Source: Steroidobacteraceae bacterium
GTDB taxonomy: Bacteria; Pseudomonadota; Gammaproteobacteria; Steroidobacterales; Steroidobacteraceae
Assembly (NCBI GenBank): GCA_025451845.1
Contig: JANWJS010000037.1
Span: 124,001 to 188,000, forward strand
Direction of reading: 5' to 3'
Length of the DNA stretch: 64,000 nucleotides
Shown here: positions 1 through 9,443 of the stretch, one piece after another
How the letters are laid out: each line of letters opens with the position of its first letter
Numbering within the stretch: the first letter of the stretch is position 1
The notes under the pieces: model-generated
What the model was told of the DNA's origin: nothing
Databases searched by the model: none
The model's input: only the letters and a program-made list of their open reading frames with translations
Position numbers and translations under genes: made by a program

Positions 1-393
1 ACCTTCCTGCAGCCCGATAATCCGATCGCCTACGGCTACCCGCGCTCGACCTACGTCTTTCGCCAGAACTACGCGCTCTACGCGATGCCCCGCCGCTGGC
101 TGCGGATGGCTTACTGCACCACATGCCTCGACGGCCCGATCGACACGAGCCACGTTGTGCTCGTCTGGGGTGGACCGCCGAATGAGCCATTCGTCGTGAG
201 CGGGCAGGCCTGGGGGGTCGACAACATCGTCGGCCGCCCCGCAATCTTCGATTTCCCGGTCGGTCACGGCCGCGTCGTCGCATTCAACTTCAACCCGATG
301 CATCGCGACATGAACCGCGGCGATCAGCGGATGCTGTGGAACTCGATCATCAACTGGCGCGCGCTCGTCGCGGGCGAGCCGCTGGCCAGGTAG
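1..393 (+). CDS. C-terminal part of M14-family zinc carboxypeptidase-like protein (5' end outside window)
   Basis: Open frame from window start; ends ...GRVVAFNFNPMHRDMNRGDQRMLWNSIINW, typical of large M14 peptidase C-termini. Confidence 0.6.
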   Translation, partial: TFLQPDNPIAYGYPRSTYVFRQNYALYAMPRRWLRMAYCTTCLDGPIDTSHVVLVWGGPPNEPFVVSGQAWGVDNIVGRPAIFDFPVGHGRVVAFNFNPMHRDMNRGDQRMLWNSIINWRALVAGEPLAR

Positions 394-395
394 GA

Positions 396-2018
396 TCAAC
401 GCTGCAGATAAGAGGTCAGTACATTCCTCGTCACGCGCTCTACCATCGGATCGCCCCGCAAGAGCGCCCCCACCCATTCACAGCTTCCGGCGTGGAACAC
501 TTCGCCCCGGCCGCGCGCGAAGCTGACGATCATCCCTGCGCCTCGCTTGACACGAGCCAGGGCCCGCTCGCCGTTGTCCCCGAGCAGCACCTCCGCCACG
601 TACTTCGCATCGTCATCGGAAAGGAATCGATCGTCGATGGGCACCGCCGTGCGCTCTTCCTGGAGAGACGACATACCGAGCGCCAGGATCTCCAATCCGG
701 GCGGTGCGCCGCTGGTCTCGGTCGGCTCCGGCAACCCGCCGCGGATCACATAGTCCAGGCCATCGACTTCGTACCCGAAAGCGTGGCCCTGCGCCCCGAG
801 CAAATCCCCGTAGCAAAGCCCGGTACCCGCAAAGGCCCAGTGCTCGGGCCGATAGACCGGGAATCCCCGCACGCCGCGCGGCGCGCAGCCGCCCCAGCCC
901 GCGTAGAGGCCACGGGTGGCGTTGAGGCCGAAGGTCGATGCTCCCGGGCGTCCGGTCTCAGGGGCCTCCCAACAACTGGTCGTGCGCGACGGGTCGGCGG
1001 ATCGGTACACGGGGTCCTCGGCCCGCGCCCGGTACTTGTAGCAGACCTGTGCCTTACCGGCTCTCTCGAGCCGGATCTGCCACATGAAATTCCCTGCGAA
1101 CCGCGCTACGTGTCCGCCGCGCTCGATGTAATGATCGACCGCATCGCGCATCTCCCAGGTCCAATACTCGTCATGCCCGACGAACACGACGCACGGGTAG
1201 CCATCGAGAATATCCGGGTTGAAATGCAGCTCGTGCTGGCTGGCGAGATCGACCGCAAAGCCTGCGCGCTCGGCCCAGCGCAGGAAATGCCGGTCATAGC
1301 TTGCCCAGCCGGCGGAAGCGTATTTGTTGGAGTAGTCGTTGGCCAGCGCCCACTCCAGGTGCGGATAGCGCACTCCCGCGCCCGGGGGTGGGCTCACCTC
1401 CAGCGGTACCCGCGGCGCGTCCTCCGGCAGAAGCGCGAAGCCGCGGCACCAGGGACGCTCGAGGCTCACGGTGGTCGCATACTCATTGTGCTTCGGTCCG
1501 GTGATGCCCTGGTAGTGATTGGATCCTCCCCACGTGTTGTAGGCAGTCCAAGTCGCCGAGGCCGCCACCTGCAGGATGCGATGCGCTTTGGCGCCGGCGA
1601 GCGGGCGGACTATGAAAACGTGGTGTGTGCTGAGCTCACCCTCGGTGCCCTGCGCCGTCAGCGTGATGCGATAGGCGCCGGAAGGCCAGTCCTCGGCGAC
1701 CCGGAACTCGAGCGAGGGTGTCCAGCCACACCCCGTCACGGAGCACTGCTCGGGCGTGTCCTGCCAGCGGGCACCGCGAATCTCCCGCTCGAGGATCGGA
1801 CGCGCGCTCGCACCATCGCGCACGATCTGGAGCCGATATGCCTCGACACTGGAGCATACGTACAGGCGCACGTTCGCTCCCGGCGGGTAGGCAATCGCAT
1901 CCGTGTAGCACCAGATCTCGCCCCGCTGGCCGTGCATGCCGGCTCGCTCATAGCGATGGCCGAAGACCGCCTCGCGCTGCTGCGCTGCCGTGAGGCCAAA
2001 ATCCGGAAATCGAGTCAT
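396..2018 (-). CDS. N,N-dimethylformamidase large (beta) subunit-like protein
   Basis: 540 aa; motifs YNTWGGSNHY, CVVFVGHDEYWTWEMRDAVDHYIERGGHVARFAGN typical of the DMFase C-terminal-like family. Confidence 0.75.
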   Translation of the reverse strand: MTRFPDFGLTAAQQREAVFGHRYERAGMHGQRGEIWCYTDAIAYPPGANVRLYVCSSVEAYRLQIVRDGASARPILEREIRGARWQDTPEQCSVTGCGWTPSLEFRVAEDWPSGAYRITLTAQGTEGELSTHHVFIVRPLAGAKAHRILQVAASATWTAYNTWGGSNHYQGITGPKHNEYATTVSLERPWCRGFALLPEDAPRVPLEVSPPPGAGVRYPHLEWALANDYSNKYASAGWASYDRHFLRWAERAGFAVDLASQHELHFNPDILDGYPCVVFVGHDEYWTWEMRDAVDHYIERGGHVARFAGNFMWQIRLERAGKAQVCYKYRARAEDPVYRSADPSRTTSCWEAPETGRPGASTFGLNATRGLYAGWGGCAPRGVRGFPVYRPEHWAFAGTGLCYGDLLGAQGHAFGYEVDGLDYVIRGGLPEPTETSGAPPGLEILALGMSSLQEERTAVPIDDRFLSDDDAKYVAEVLLGDNGERALARVKRGAGMIVSFARGRGEVFHAGSCEWVGALLRGDPMVERVTRNVLTSYLQR

Positions 2019-2071
2019 GGGTCCTCCCGCGCCACCCCCGTAACCGGCTCTCGCGGGAGCGCGTCCGGGGT

Positions 2072-3487
2072 ATGGTAGAGTCGATCGGCTGGTGTCTGCA
2101 GCAATTTCGGCGAGCGACCTTGGTCGAGCAGCACACGATCTACCAGATCCCGCTCGATGAGCGGCATGGCAGCGCAGGCCAGCTGTTCACGCTGTGGTTC
2201 GGCGCCAACCTCAACGTCCTCACCGTGGTCACCGGAGCTCTGGCGACCACGATCTTCCATCAGTCCTTTCTCGCCGGGGTGATCGCCATCCTGGTTGGAA
2301 ACCTGACCGGCACGGTCTTCATGGCGCTGCATGCGGCTCAGGGTCCGCGGCTCGGCGTGCCGCAGATGGTCCAGAGCCGCGGGCAGTTCGGCGCCAGGGG
2401 TGCCGGATTCGTGGTGGCGCTGGTTGCTTTCATGTACCTGGGATATGCGGGTACCGCCTTCGTGACGGGCGGGCAATCCCTGCACTTCATCCTTCCCGTG
2501 CTCGACCCCGAGGCAGCGATGGTCGGCATTGCGACTTTGAGCCTCGCGGGCGCGATCTGGGGCCACGATCTGATCCACTTCTGCACGCGCATGATGACTT
2601 ACGTCTCGGGCAGCGCGCTGCTGCTGTGTTATCTCTGGCTGCTGTTCATCACTCCGCTCCCGGGACACCTTCTCACCCAGGGCTCCTTCTCCGCGGTCGG
2701 CTTCTTCAAGATGGTCTCCATGGGCGCGCTGTGGCAGCTCGGCTATGCGCCTTATGTGTCCGACTACTCACGTTATCTGCCTCCGGAATCCGGGCCGCGC
2801 CAGGCATTCTGGGCCTGCTATTGGGGCACCGCGGCCGGGGGTGTGCTGCCGATGGTCCTCGGAGCGATGATCGGTCCTGCGGTCATCGGCGGTAACGTGA
2901 TCACCGCAATCGCGCATCTGGTCGGACCCGTGAGCTGGTGGATTACGCTGCTGCTCGCACCCGGTGTGGCGGTCGCCGGTGCGATCTGTCTCTACGGAGG
3001 CTCATTGGCGATCATCACATTGGGGCACACACTCGCCCCCCGTTGGCGTGTCACCCATCGTGCGCGCATTGCGCTCGCCTCGGGACTGTTCCTGCTGGCG
3101 CTCCTCATCAGCATGGCCGGCGCATCGAATTTCCTGGCTCTCTACAGCCGGTTCAACGAGCTGCTCCTGTACCTGCTCGTACCTTGGACTGCCGTGAATC
3201 TCATCGATTATTACCTGATCCGTTACGGCGACTACCACGTGCCGTCGTTTTTCGCCGCGGACGGCGGCGTATACGGCAATTACAACGTGACGGCTCTCGC
3301 CTGCTACCTGGTGGGAATCCTGGTACAGATCCCGTTCGTCGCGGTCGACTTCTACACCGGTCCTCTGGCGCGCGTGATCGGCGGCGTCGACCTCTCGTGG
3401 GTGGCGGGTATCGCCGTGGTCGCCCCGCTTTACTATTTCGCGATGCGCTCCCTGCAGCGCCCGCTATTGCCCGAGCGCGGTACCTGA
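2072..3487 (+). CDS. NCS1-family purine/cytosine permease
   Basis: 471 aa multi-TM; YQIPLDERHGSAGQLFTLWFGANLNVLTV, YVSDYSRYLP, NLIDYYLIRYGDYHV. Confidence 0.85.
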   Translation: MVESIGWCLQQFRRATLVEQHTIYQIPLDERHGSAGQLFTLWFGANLNVLTVVTGALATTIFHQSFLAGVIAILVGNLTGTVFMALHAAQGPRLGVPQMVQSRGQFGARGAGFVVALVAFMYLGYAGTAFVTGGQSLHFILPVLDPEAAMVGIATLSLAGAIWGHDLIHFCTRMMTYVSGSALLLCYLWLLFITPLPGHLLTQGSFSAVGFFKMVSMGALWQLGYAPYVSDYSRYLPPESGPRQAFWACYWGTAAGGVLPMVLGAMIGPAVIGGNVITAIAHLVGPVSWWITLLLAPGVAVAGAICLYGGSLAIITLGHTLAPRWRVTHRARIALASGLFLLALLISMAGASNFLALYSRFNELLLYLLVPWTAVNLIDYYLIRYGDYHVPSFFAADGGVYGNYNVTALACYLVGILVQIPFVAVDFYTGPLARVIGGVDLSWVAGIAVVAPLYYFAMRSLQRPLLPERGT

Positions 3488-3498
3488 GCACCAACAGC

Positions 3499-4866
3499 AT
3501 GATCGTCCGGCAACCATCGCAGCCGACGGACGGGCCTCCCGAGCGTGAGACCGTGCTGCACAGCTGGTGCGTCCAGACCGAATGGAATGCCCCAACCGTG
3601 GTCGGCGGCGAAGGTGCGCGGCTCTTTACCGCCGACGGACGCACGATCCTCGACATGTCGAGCCTCGCCGAATGTTCGAATCTCGGCCATCAGCATCCGC
3701 GTGTCGTCGCCGCGATTCGTGCACAGGCGCAGCAGCTTTGCTTCGTGACCAGCGCCTGGGGCGCCGAGCCGCGAGCCCGGCTTGCATCGCTGCTGCTCGA
3801 TGAGGCGGGCTGGCCGGGCGGTCGCGTGTTTTTCACCCTGGGTGGCGCCGATGCCAATGAACATGCCGTAAAGTTCGCGCGCGCAGCGAGCGGCAAGCCG
3901 CGCGGTTGGGTGATCACGCGCGAGCGCTCCTACCATGGGGCGAGCTACGCCGCGATGGCGCTGTCGGGAGATGCCCGCACCGCAGCGCAGGTCGACCCTG
4001 CATCGTTTCGCGTTCTGCGCGTGCCGCCTCCCTATGCCTACCGCTGTCCCTTCGGCACGGCGAGTGCAGCGGAATGCGCGGCCGCCGCCGTGCGCCACAT
4101 CGAGACAGCGATCGGAGAGCTCGGCGCGCGCAAAGTCGCGGCCGTCATGATGGAGCCGAACGCGGGTACCAACGGCATCGTCGCTCCCGATGAGTTCTGG
4201 CCGGCGCTGCGCGCGGCCACCCGGGCAGCCGGGACCTGGCTGATCGCCGATGAAGTGATGAGCGCCTTCGGCCGCTGTGGCGAGTGGTTTGCCTGGCAGC
4301 GCTACGGAGCTGATGCGCGCCCCGACGCGATGACGCTCGCCAAGGGCCTCACCGGCGCGCACCTGCCGCTCGGCGCCGTGGTGTTGAGTTCCGAGCTGGC
4401 GCGCGCTCTGGAGCCGCAGATGCTCATGACCGGCCTCACCTATTGCGGCCACCCGCTCGCCTGCGCCGCCGGGGTTGCGGCCATCGAGAGCTACCGCGAG
4501 GAGGCGCTGATCGAGCGCTCGCGCCGGCTCGGCGCCTGGATGCTGGAAGAACTCATGCGCCTGCAGACCCGACATGCCGCAATCGGTGAGGTGCGCGGGG
4601 GACATGGCCTCTTTGCCGTGGCCGAGCTGGTGAGCGACCGCCGCACGCGTGAGCCGCTCGCTCCGTGGCCGCAGCAGCACCGCTCCCTGGGGCGGCTGCT
4701 GGAACACGCGATGGATCGGGGCGTCTCGTTCGCCGCACGCGGCAATCTCTTGCTGCTGGCCCCGCCGCTCGTGATCAGCGAGCGCGAGCTCGCCGAGGCG
4801 CTCGCGCTGCTCGATGAGCTGCTCGGCGAGCTGACCTCGAATTTAGCCGGGGAGCACCGCATATGA
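3499..4866 (+). CDS. class III pyridoxal-phosphate aminotransferase
   Basis: Start set at MIVRQPSQ inside ORF 2938..4866; MEPNAGTNGIVAPDEFWPALR, LIADEVMSAFGRCGEWFAWQ, DAMTLAKGLTGAHLPLGAVV. Confidence 0.88.
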   Translation: MIVRQPSQPTDGPPERETVLHSWCVQTEWNAPTVVGGEGARLFTADGRTILDMSSLAECSNLGHQHPRVVAAIRAQAQQLCFVTSAWGAEPRARLASLLLDEAGWPGGRVFFTLGGADANEHAVKFARAASGKPRGWVITRERSYHGASYAAMALSGDARTAAQVDPASFRVLRVPPPYAYRCPFGTASAAECAAAAVRHIETAIGELGARKVAAVMMEPNAGTNGIVAPDEFWPALRAATRAAGTWLIADEVMSAFGRCGEWFAWQRYGADARPDAMTLAKGLTGAHLPLGAVVLSSELARALEPQMLMTGLTYCGHPLACAAGVAAIESYREEALIERSRRLGAWMLEELMRLQTRHAAIGEVRGGHGLFAVAELVSDRRTREPLAPWPQQHRSLGRLLEHAMDRGVSFAARGNLLLLAPPLVISERELAEALALLDELLGELTSNLAGEHRI

Positions 4867-6431
4867 CTTTCAAGCTCACCTACGCCACCATGTTCGATCC
4901 GCCCGAGGAGCTGCACACGCGCTTCGAGGCGGCAATGAAACGCGTCCTCGCGCAGCTCGGCGGCTCCTATCCCCTTTACATCGCTGGCGCCGACCGCACC
5001 GGCCCTGCCCTCCTCGAGAAACGCAACCCGGCCGATCAGGAGCAGCTCCTCGGCTGCTTCGCTGCGGCAAGCACCGCCGAGGCCGACGCGGCGCTCACCG
5101 CCGCGCATGGCGCATTCCCCTCCTGGAAGCGCACGCCGGCGCGGGTGCGCGCGCGGCTGCTGCGCCGGGTAGGCGAGCTGATTGCCGAGCGCGTCTACGA
5201 CATCGCCGCGGCACTCACCCTCGAGGTTGGAAAGAACCGCATGGAAGCGCTCGGAGAAGCGCAGGAGGCGGCGGACTTCTTCCAGACGTATTGCGATGAC
5301 TTCGAGCAGGCGGGTGCCTTCGAGCGGGCGTTGCCGGACGATCCGCTCAAGAGCCATGCTTCGCACAACCGCAGTGTGCTGAAGCCCTACGGCGCCTGGG
5401 TGGTGATCACCCCATTCAACTTCCCTATTGCGCTCGCTGCGGGCCCGGTGGCGGCGGCGCTGATCACCGGCAACACCGTCGTGCTGAAAGGCGCCACGGC
5501 GACGCCCTGGGCCGGACGGCTCCTGGCGGACTGCATCCGCGATGCGGGGATTCCGCCGGGCGCATTCAACTATCTTTCCGGCTCGAGTGCTGCGATCGGC
5601 GCGGCGCTCATCGACCATCCGCTCACTGCCGCGGTGACGTTCACAGGCTCCTTCGAGGTCGGCCGGCAGATTGCAGCGAAGCTCCAGGGCGGCGACTATC
5701 CCAGGCCCTGCATCGCCGAGATGGGTGGTAAGAACGCCTGCATCGTTACCTCAGGCGCGGATCTCGACCGTGCGGCGAGCGGAATCCTGCGCTCCGCCTT
5801 CGGCATGGGAGGCCAGAAATGCTCGGCCCTCTCCCGGTTGTATGTGGACCGTCAGGTCGCAGAGCCGCTCATCGCGAAGCTCCTCGGGCAGCTCGGCTCG
5901 CTCAACATCGGAGATCCGGCGGTACGCGGAAATTGGCTGGGCCCGGTGGCCGTGCAATCCGCGTACCAGGATTTCGCGCGTTTCGTGACTGAGCTTCGCG
6001 CGGGCGGCGCGCACCTGCTGGCGGGCGGCGATCAGCTCAAGGACGGTGCGCTGGCACGCGGCTTTTTCGTGCGCCCGACGCTCGCTGAGGCGCCGCTGTC
6101 GCATCCGCTGTGGCAGAAGGAAATGTTTCTGCCGATCCTCATGCTCCATCGCGTAACTTCGAGGGACGAGGCGATGCAGCTTGCCAACGCCTCACCGCTC
6201 GGACTGACAGCCGGCTTCTACGGCGCAAGCGATGAGGTCCCTTGGTTCCAGGAGCACATCGAGGCGGGCGTCACCTACGCCAATCGGCCGCAGGGCGCAA
6301 CGACGGGCGCGTGGCCGGGCTATCAGCCCTTTGGCGGCTGGAAAGGGTCGGGCACGACCGGCAAGGCCATCGCGTCGTTCTACTACCTGCCACAGTACCT
6401 GCGCGAGCAGTCACAGACCGTGGTGGAGTAG
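4863..6431 (+). CDS. aldehyde dehydrogenase, RocA/1-pyrroline-5-carboxylate dehydrogenase-like
   Basis: 522 aa; ITPFNFPIALAAGP, GGQKCSALSRLYV, TTGAWPGYQPFGGWKGSG...YYLPQYLREQSQT; ATGA overlap with upstream gene. Confidence 0.85.
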   Translation: MTFKLTYATMFDPPEELHTRFEAAMKRVLAQLGGSYPLYIAGADRTGPALLEKRNPADQEQLLGCFAAASTAEADAALTAAHGAFPSWKRTPARVRARLLRRVGELIAERVYDIAAALTLEVGKNRMEALGEAQEAADFFQTYCDDFEQAGAFERALPDDPLKSHASHNRSVLKPYGAWVVITPFNFPIALAAGPVAAALITGNTVVLKGATATPWAGRLLADCIRDAGIPPGAFNYLSGSSAAIGAALIDHPLTAAVTFTGSFEVGRQIAAKLQGGDYPRPCIAEMGGKNACIVTSGADLDRAASGILRSAFGMGGQKCSALSRLYVDRQVAEPLIAKLLGQLGSLNIGDPAVRGNWLGPVAVQSAYQDFARFVTELRAGGAHLLAGGDQLKDGALARGFFVRPTLAEAPLSHPLWQKEMFLPILMLHRVTSRDEAMQLANASPLGLTAGFYGASDEVPWFQEHIEAGVTYANRPQGATTGAWPGYQPFGGWKGSGTTGKAIASFYYLPQYLREQSQTVVE

Positions 6432-6437
6432 GAAACG

Positions 6438-7286
6438 ATGCAACTGCTGCCGCTGAAGGAGGCGATTGCAGCACATGTGCGCGATGGTGCGCGCGTGGCG
6501 CTCGAAGGATTCACCCATCTCATCCCGTTCGCCGCCGGACACGAGATCGTGCGCCAGGAGCGGCGCAATCTGCATTTGATCCGCATGACGCCCGATCTCA
6601 TCTACGATCAGCTGATCGGCATGGGCTGCGCATCGCAGCTCACCTTCTCTTGGGGTGGCAATCCTGGCGTCGGCTCGCTTCATCGTCTGCGTGATGCGGT
6701 GGAGCACGGCTGGCCACAGCCGCTCGCGCTCACCGAGTACACGCACGCGGAGCTCGCCCTCGGCTACCAGGCGGGCGCGAGCGGCATGACCTGCGGACTC
6801 ATGCTGCATCACACCGACACGGACCTCGATCGGGTGTCATCCTCGAGCCGCCGCACGCTGAGTTGCCCGTTCACCGGGCGGCCGCTCAAGGCGGTGCCGG
6901 CGATCCGTCCCGACGTCACGATCCTGCACGCGCAGCAGATCGACGCCGCCGGCAACGTATTGCTGCGGGGCATCATCGGTGCTGCGAAGGAAGCAGCGAT
7001 GGCAGCAGAGCGTCTCGTGGTCACGGTCGAGGAGCAGGTGGCGCGGCTCGACGCTGACATGAACGCCGTGGTGTTGCCCTCATGGCTGGTCACCGCGGCG
7101 AGCATCGTACCCGGCGGCGCGTGGCCATCCTACGCGCACAATCACTATCCACGGGACAATCGCTTCTATCTAGCCTGGGACGAGATCGCGCGCGAGCGCG
7201 GCGCCTTCACGGCGTGGATGGAGCGGCACGTGCTCGGCGTACGCGATCACGCGGAGCATTTGCGTCTGCTGGGGGTCGCTGCATGA
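6438..7286 (+). CDS. CoA-transferase subunit A (glutaconate CoA-transferase-like)
   Basis: DGARVALEGFTHLIPFAAGHEIVRQ; SWGGNPGVGSLHRLRDAVE; followed by subunit B. Confidence 0.82.
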   Translation: MQLLPLKEAIAAHVRDGARVALEGFTHLIPFAAGHEIVRQERRNLHLIRMTPDLIYDQLIGMGCASQLTFSWGGNPGVGSLHRLRDAVEHGWPQPLALTEYTHAELALGYQAGASGMTCGLMLHHTDTDLDRVSSSSRRTLSCPFTGRPLKAVPAIRPDVTILHAQQIDAAGNVLLRGIIGAAKEAAMAAERLVVTVEEQVARLDADMNAVVLPSWLVTAASIVPGGAWPSYAHNHYPRDNRFYLAWDEIARERGAFTAWMERHVLGVRDHAEHLRLLGVAA

Positions 7287-8086
7287 GCGCGAGCGACTAC
7301 ACACGGGACGAGATCATGACGGTTACCGCGGCGCGGCAGCTGCCGAACGGCGCGGTATGCTTCGTCGGCATCGGTCTGCCTAGTGCCGCCTGCAACCTGG
7401 CGCGCATGACTCACGCACCCGACCTCGTGCTGATCTACGAGTCCGGGACTGTCGGAACGCGCCCCACGGTGCTGCCGCTGTCGATCGGAGACGGCGAGCT
7501 CGCGGAAACGGCGACCTCGGTCGTGCCGCTGCCGGAGATCTTCGCGCATTATCTGCAACGCGGCCGCGTCGACTTCGGTTTCCTCGGCGCCGCGCAGATC
7601 GATCGCCATGCGAATCTGAACAGCACCGTGATCGGCGCTTATGCGCGGCCGAAAGTGCGCCTGCCGGGTGCCGGCGGCGCCCCTGAGATCGCCACCTTCG
7701 CGGGCGAGGTGCTCATCATCATGAAGCAGACTCCGCGCAGTTTCGTGCCGCGCCTGGACTTCCGCACCTCCTGCGGCTATCTCGCGGGCTCGGGCGCGCG
7801 CGCCGCAACGGGCTCCCCGGGCGCCGGTCCGCGCGCGGTGATCACCGACTTTGGCGTGCTGCGACCCGACCCGGACACTCACGAGCTCACACTGACCGCG
7901 CTCTACCCCGGTATCACCGTGGAAGCCGCACAGGCGGCGACCGGCTGGCCGCTGAAGATCGGCACCCGTCTCGAGACTCTGCCGGCACCCGACTCCGACG
8001 AGTTGCGTGTGCTGCGTGCACTACAGGCGAGCACGCGCCAAGCGCAGGCCCGTCCGGTCCGCATCACCCTGCCTGCCGCCATCTGA
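7283..8086 (+). CDS. CoA-transferase subunit B
   Basis: Start MSASDYTRDEIMTVTAARQLP (ATGA overlap with subunit A); CFVGIGLPSAACNLARMTHAPDLVLIYESGTVG. Confidence 0.85.
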   Translation: MSASDYTRDEIMTVTAARQLPNGAVCFVGIGLPSAACNLARMTHAPDLVLIYESGTVGTRPTVLPLSIGDGELAETATSVVPLPEIFAHYLQRGRVDFGFLGAAQIDRHANLNSTVIGAYARPKVRLPGAGGAPEIATFAGEVLIIMKQTPRSFVPRLDFRTSCGYLAGSGARAATGSPGAGPRAVITDFGVLRPDPDTHELTLTALYPGITVEAAQAATGWPLKIGTRLETLPAPDSDELRVLRALQASTRQAQARPVRITLPAAI

Positions 8087-8108
8087 ATATCCCGCCCGAG
8101 GAACCAAC

Positions 8109-9434
8109 ATGCCCTCACCGCACATCCGTACACCGCTTCCGGGCCCGAACGCACGGGCGCTCATCGCTCGCGACCGTCCGGTCACGACTCCTTCCTATCC
8201 GCGCGACTATCCCTTCGTAATGGCCAGGGGACGCGGCGCGGAAGTCTGGGACGTGGACGGCAACCGCTACCTCGACTTCATGAGCGGCATCGGTGTGTGC
8301 AGTACCGGCCATGCCCACCCGCAGGTGGTGCAAGCGATAAAAGATGCGGCCGACGATTTCCTGCACATCTCCTCGGACTACTGGCACGAGCGCATGACGC
8401 GGGTCGCGGAGAAGATCAACGCGCTCGATCCCATGCGCGAGCCGGTTCAGGTGCTGATGTGTCAGAGCGGCACCGAGTCGGTCGAAGGCGCCCTGAAGCT
8501 CGCGCGCTACGTCACCGGCCGGCCGCGATTCATCGGCTTTCTCGGAGGCTTCCACGGCCGCACCATGGGCTCGCTCGCCTTCACCTCGAGCAAGTACACC
8601 CAGCAGGCGGGTTTCTTCCCAACCATGCCCGGGGTGACACACGTCCCCTACCCCAACCCGTATCGGCCGCTGCTGGCAGGAGCCGACCAGGGCCAGGCGG
8701 TTCTCGACTACATCGAGAACGTGCTGTTCCAAACCAACCTGCCGGCGGCTGAGGTGGCAGCGATCCTGGTCGAACCCATCCAGGGCGAGGGTGGCTATCT
8801 GGTGCCGCCCGATAGCTTCCTTCCCGGGCTGCGCGCACTGTGCGACCGGCATGGGATCCTGCTGATCTTCGACGAAGTGCAGTGCGGCGTCGGGCGCAGC
8901 GGCCGGATGTTCGCCAGCCAGCATTGGGGGGTGTCGCCCGACATCATGACGCTTGCCAAAGGGCTCGCGTCCGGGCTCCCCATGGGCCTCGTCATTGCGC
9001 GCCGCGCGCTGATGGAGAAATGGAAACGCGGCGCCCACGGCAACACCTTCGGCGGCAACCCGCTGTGCTGCGCCGCCGCTCTCGCGACCCTCGATCTGGT
9101 CGAGCGCGAGTACGCTGACAACGCCGCGAAGGTCGGCGATTACTTCCTCGAGCGCCTGCGCGGCCTCGGGCAGCGCTTCGAGTGCATCGGCGAGGTGCGC
9201 GGCAAGGGACTGATGATCGGCGTGGAGCTAGTGACCGAGCGCTCGAGCCGCACTCCGGCGCGCGCCCTGTGCGAGGCGTTGCTGACGCGCGCGTTCCACA
9301 ATGGCCTCTTGCTGTTGTCGTGCGGCGTGAGCACCGTGCGCTTCATCCCGCCGCTCATGATTGACCGCAGCCACGTGGATGAAGCCATGGCCTTGATCGA
9401 ACTCTCGCTCAGGGAAGCGCTCGAGCAGTCCTGA
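8109..9434 (+). CDS. class III aminotransferase (4-aminobutyrate/acetylornithine aminotransferase family)
   Basis: Start MPSPHIRTPLPGPNAR; GTESVEGALKLAR, LLIFDEVQCGVGRSGRMFA, TLAKGLASGLPMG. Confidence 0.88.
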   Translation: MPSPHIRTPLPGPNARALIARDRPVTTPSYPRDYPFVMARGRGAEVWDVDGNRYLDFMSGIGVCSTGHAHPQVVQAIKDAADDFLHISSDYWHERMTRVAEKINALDPMREPVQVLMCQSGTESVEGALKLARYVTGRPRFIGFLGGFHGRTMGSLAFTSSKYTQQAGFFPTMPGVTHVPYPNPYRPLLAGADQGQAVLDYIENVLFQTNLPAAEVAAILVEPIQGEGGYLVPPDSFLPGLRALCDRHGILLIFDEVQCGVGRSGRMFASQHWGVSPDIMTLAKGLASGLPMGLVIARRALMEKWKRGAHGNTFGGNPLCCAAALATLDLVEREYADNAAKVGDYFLERLRGLGQRFECIGEVRGKGLMIGVELVTERSSRTPARALCEALLTRAFHNGLLLLSCGVSTVRFIPPLMIDRSHVDEAMALIELSLREALEQS

Positions 9435-9443
9435 GAGGCTCAT

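Noticed and set aside
2040-2065. GTAACC-N16-CGTC upstream of the NCS1 permease, reminiscent of an ECF promoter
   Set aside because: Lies partly at the edge of a short divergent spacer, differs from the TGTAAC-N16-CGAA pair, and is a single degenerate hit expected by chance.
336-2078. 580-aa + strand ORF
   Set aside because: Antisense to the DMFase-like gene; Arg/Pro/Ala-rich composition and no recognisable motif; typical GC-rich shadow ORF.
3433-4707. 424-aa minus ORF and other long antisense ORFs (9-13 kb, 16-19 kb, 41-42 kb)
   Set aside because: All lie opposite strongly supported genes and lack family motifs.
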